IMG/VR virus record: IMGVR_UViG_3300042549_003139
Coordinates: 1-24,607 of that record
Direction: 5' to 3' (one strand)
From: a virus
Length of the DNA stretch: 24,607 nucleotides
The notes beneath the pieces are model-generated. The model saw only the letters and a program-made list of their open reading frames with translations. It ran no database searches and had not been told where the DNA came from. This document shows, in pieces, positions 23,877 through 24,607 of the stretch. Numbering within the stretch: position 1 is the stretch's first letter; every line of letters starts with the position of its first letter. The position numbers and the translations under genes are program-made.

Positions 23877-24236
23877 ATGTTTGGATTCGGAAAATATTCA
23901 GCACAAATACTAACACCACCACCCATTTCAAAAAAACAAATAATTATGCCAGCAAAACCAAAAATAAGAAAAGAAGATTTATTACCTGATTTCAAACATA
24001 CACCTCCGGCACCACAAAAGGAGATGGTAAATGGCCCTCAACACTATGGGGGAGTAGACAACCCATATGAAGTAATTAAAGTATGTGAAGCGTGGGGATT
24101 GGACAAAGATGCTTACTTATTCAATGTAGTGAAATATGTTGCAAGAGCAGGTAAAAAAGACCCTCAAAAAGAACTGGAAGACCTCAAAAAGGCTATATTT
24201 TACCTAAATCGTAAGGTAGAAAACCTCCAAAAATAG
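23877..24236 (+). CDS. DUF3310 / T7 gp1.7-like nucleotide kinase domain protein
   Basis: 119 residues. Residues 51-113 carry the DUF3310 pattern: VNGPQHYGG, YEVIKVCEAWGLD, LFNVVKYVARAGKKDP and EDLKKAIFYLNRKVE. The domain is known from T7 gp1.7, a thymidylate-kinase-like enzyme that raises nucleotide supply, and is widespread in phages. The first ~50 residues are Pro/Lys-rich and look disordered; internal Met codons exist (residue 24 and 50), so the exact start is not certain. The upstream leader is A/T-rich without a Shine-Dalgarno motif, as for all genes here. The gene ends 132 bases before the ssDNA-binding protein. Confidence 0.85.
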   Translation: MFGFGKYSAQILTPPPISKKQIIMPAKPKIRKEDLLPDFKHTPPAPQKEMVNGPQHYGGVDNPYEVIKVCEAWGLDKDAYLFNVVKYVARAGKKDPQKELEDLKKAIFYLNRKVENLQK

Positions 24237-24237
24237 A

Positions 24238-24269
24238 TTTGGTAATGTGGAAAAATAGTCGTATATTTA
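24238..24269 (+). promoter_or_regulatory. Host-type promoter for the ssDNA-binding gene
   Basis: TTTG (24238-24241), 20-base spacer, TATATTTA (24262-24269, one mismatch to TAnnTTTG). The same place contains the late-type 9-mer ATATTTATA (24263-24271), so both polymerase programmes might read it. Confidence 0.6.
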
Positions 24270-24299
24270 TAGTAATAAAAGATGAAAAAGTTATATTTA

Positions 24300-24313
24300 G
24301 ATATAGGAATATC
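24300..24313 (+). promoter_or_regulatory. Hairpin and palindrome in the ssDNA-binding leader
   Basis: GATAT/ATATC (24300-24304/24309-24313) can form a stem with an AGGA loop. A separate perfect 12-base palindrome ATATCGCGATAT lies at 24309-24320, and TTATAT (24291-24296) is complementary to ATATAA (24317-24322). These are competing or nested structures in the leader before gp32-like ATG 24369. Confidence 0.45.
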
Positions 24314-24330
24314 GCGATATAAACCTCAAC

Positions 24331-24362
24331 TTTAAAAACAAATTTTAAACCTTAAAAACAAA
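24331..24362 (+). promoter_or_regulatory. TTAAA-repeat, unstructured leader before the ssDNA-binding gene
   Basis: TTTAAA (24331-24336), TTTTAAA (24343-24349) and TTAAA (24352-24356), with a direct repeat TTAAAAACAAA at 24332-24342 and 24352-24362. T4 gene 32 mRNA has UUAAA repeats downstream of a pseudoknot where gp32 binds cooperatively to shut off its own translation; the layout here is similar but the match is by eye. Confidence 0.45.
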
Positions 24363-24368
24363 AAAACA

Positions 24369-24607
24369 ATGGACATTTCATTGGCACTAAAGAGATTTAG
24401 CTCTTTACAAAACAACACTAAAAAGTCGGATTCAATCTTTAAACCGGCAAACGGAAAATCTCAAGTGAGAATCGTTCCTTACAAGTTCAACAAAGACATT
24501 CCTTTCATTGAACTTTACTTTCACTACAACATTAACAACAAGACTTATTTAAGTCCAATGTCATTTGGTAGACCTGACCCTATCGTTGAGTTTGCAGAAA
24601 AACTTAA
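24369..24607 (+). CDS. gp32: gp32-like single-stranded DNA-binding protein (5' part)
   Basis: Frame open to the right edge; 79 complete codons are seen. The sequence begins MDISLALKRFSSLQNNTKKSD, with a KRFSS that may be the counterpart of the (Lys/Arg)3(Ser/Thr)2 motif KRKST of T4 gp32, then a GKSQVRIVPYKFNKDIPFIELYFHYNINNKTYLSPMSFGRPDPIVEFAEK stretch, matching the start of the gp32 OB-fold (QAVIRFLPSK...PFAILVNHGF...GKWYIETC...). The protein coats ssDNA during replication and recombination and in T4 represses its own mRNA; the leader here has features of that kind. The zinc-binding motif and acidic C-terminus lie outside the window. Confidence 0.85.
   Translation, partial: MDISLALKRFSSLQNNTKKSDSIFKPANGKSQVRIVPYKFNKDIPFIELYFHYNINNKTYLSPMSFGRPDPIVEFAEKL

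Noticed and set aside
24282-24335. 17-residue open frame (MKKLYLDIGISRYKPQL) upstream of the gp32-like gene
   Set aside because: It is too short to judge and lies over the leader structures and promoter; it could be a leader peptide but has no supporting evidence.
1-24607. tRNA genes, CRISPR arrays, insertion sequences or integrase
   Set aside because: No cloverleaf, regular direct-repeat spacing, transposase motif or terminal inverted repeats were found on reading both strands; no gap is larger than about 130 bases.

Overview
This window is a contiguous piece of a strictly collinear, AT-rich genome of a contractile-tailed (T4-type myovirus) phage. Every supported gene lies on the + strand. 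The virion genes are recognisable: tail sheath (gp18-like), tail tube (gp19-like), a gp26-type baseplate/chaperone pair, a tape-measure-like protein, a tube-initiator (gp48/gp54-like), a LysM baseplate wedge (gp53-like) and a baseplate hub (gp27-like). The host is probably a member of the Bacteroidetes. This is inferred from three promoters of the form TTTG-N19/20-TATATT(T/A)(G/A), close to the Bacteroidetes sigma consensus (TTTG ... TAnnTTTG), and from the absence of Shine-Dalgarno sequences before all the genes, which have A/T-rich leaders instead.

Layout. (1) 1-6544: three tandem paralogous fibre/adhesin proteins with a shared N-terminal region and different C-termini. The first two end in C1q-like domains and each is followed by a gene for an 87-residue protein (65/87 identical to each other). 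The third has a different, cysteine-rich C-terminus and no small partner. (2) 6617-9958: a small hypothetical protein, tail sheath and tail tube, closed by a strong intrinsic terminator. (3) 10055-18210: the gp26-type pair with an overlapping reading frame that lacks a good start (a frameshift candidate), a small protein, tape measure with two arrays of 11-residue repeats, tube initiator, LysM wedge, hub and a small baseplate-associated protein. (4) 18249-19520: a compact, divergent family-A DNA polymerase with its own host-type promoter, set among virion genes. (5) 19569-22974: three conserved-looking but unrecognised proteins, probably one operon. (6) 22998-24236: a host-type promoter drives four small proteins, including a CxxC/CxxC zinc-binding candidate and a DUF3310 (T7 gp1.7-type nucleotide kinase) protein. 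(7) 24237-24607: a promoter, a structured leader and the 5' part of a gp32-like single-stranded DNA-binding protein.

Regulation seen in the sequence. Virion genes are repeatedly preceded by the 9-mer ATATTTATA with no -33 element, which looks like a late-promoter class. The polymerase, the small-gene operon and the ssDNA-binding gene have TTTG...TATATT promoters, which look like an early or middle class read by the host polymerase. Two of these place the expected transcription start at or next to the start codon, predicting leaderless mRNAs. No tRNA, CRISPR array, insertion sequence or integrase was seen. No non-coding gap exceeds about 130 bases.
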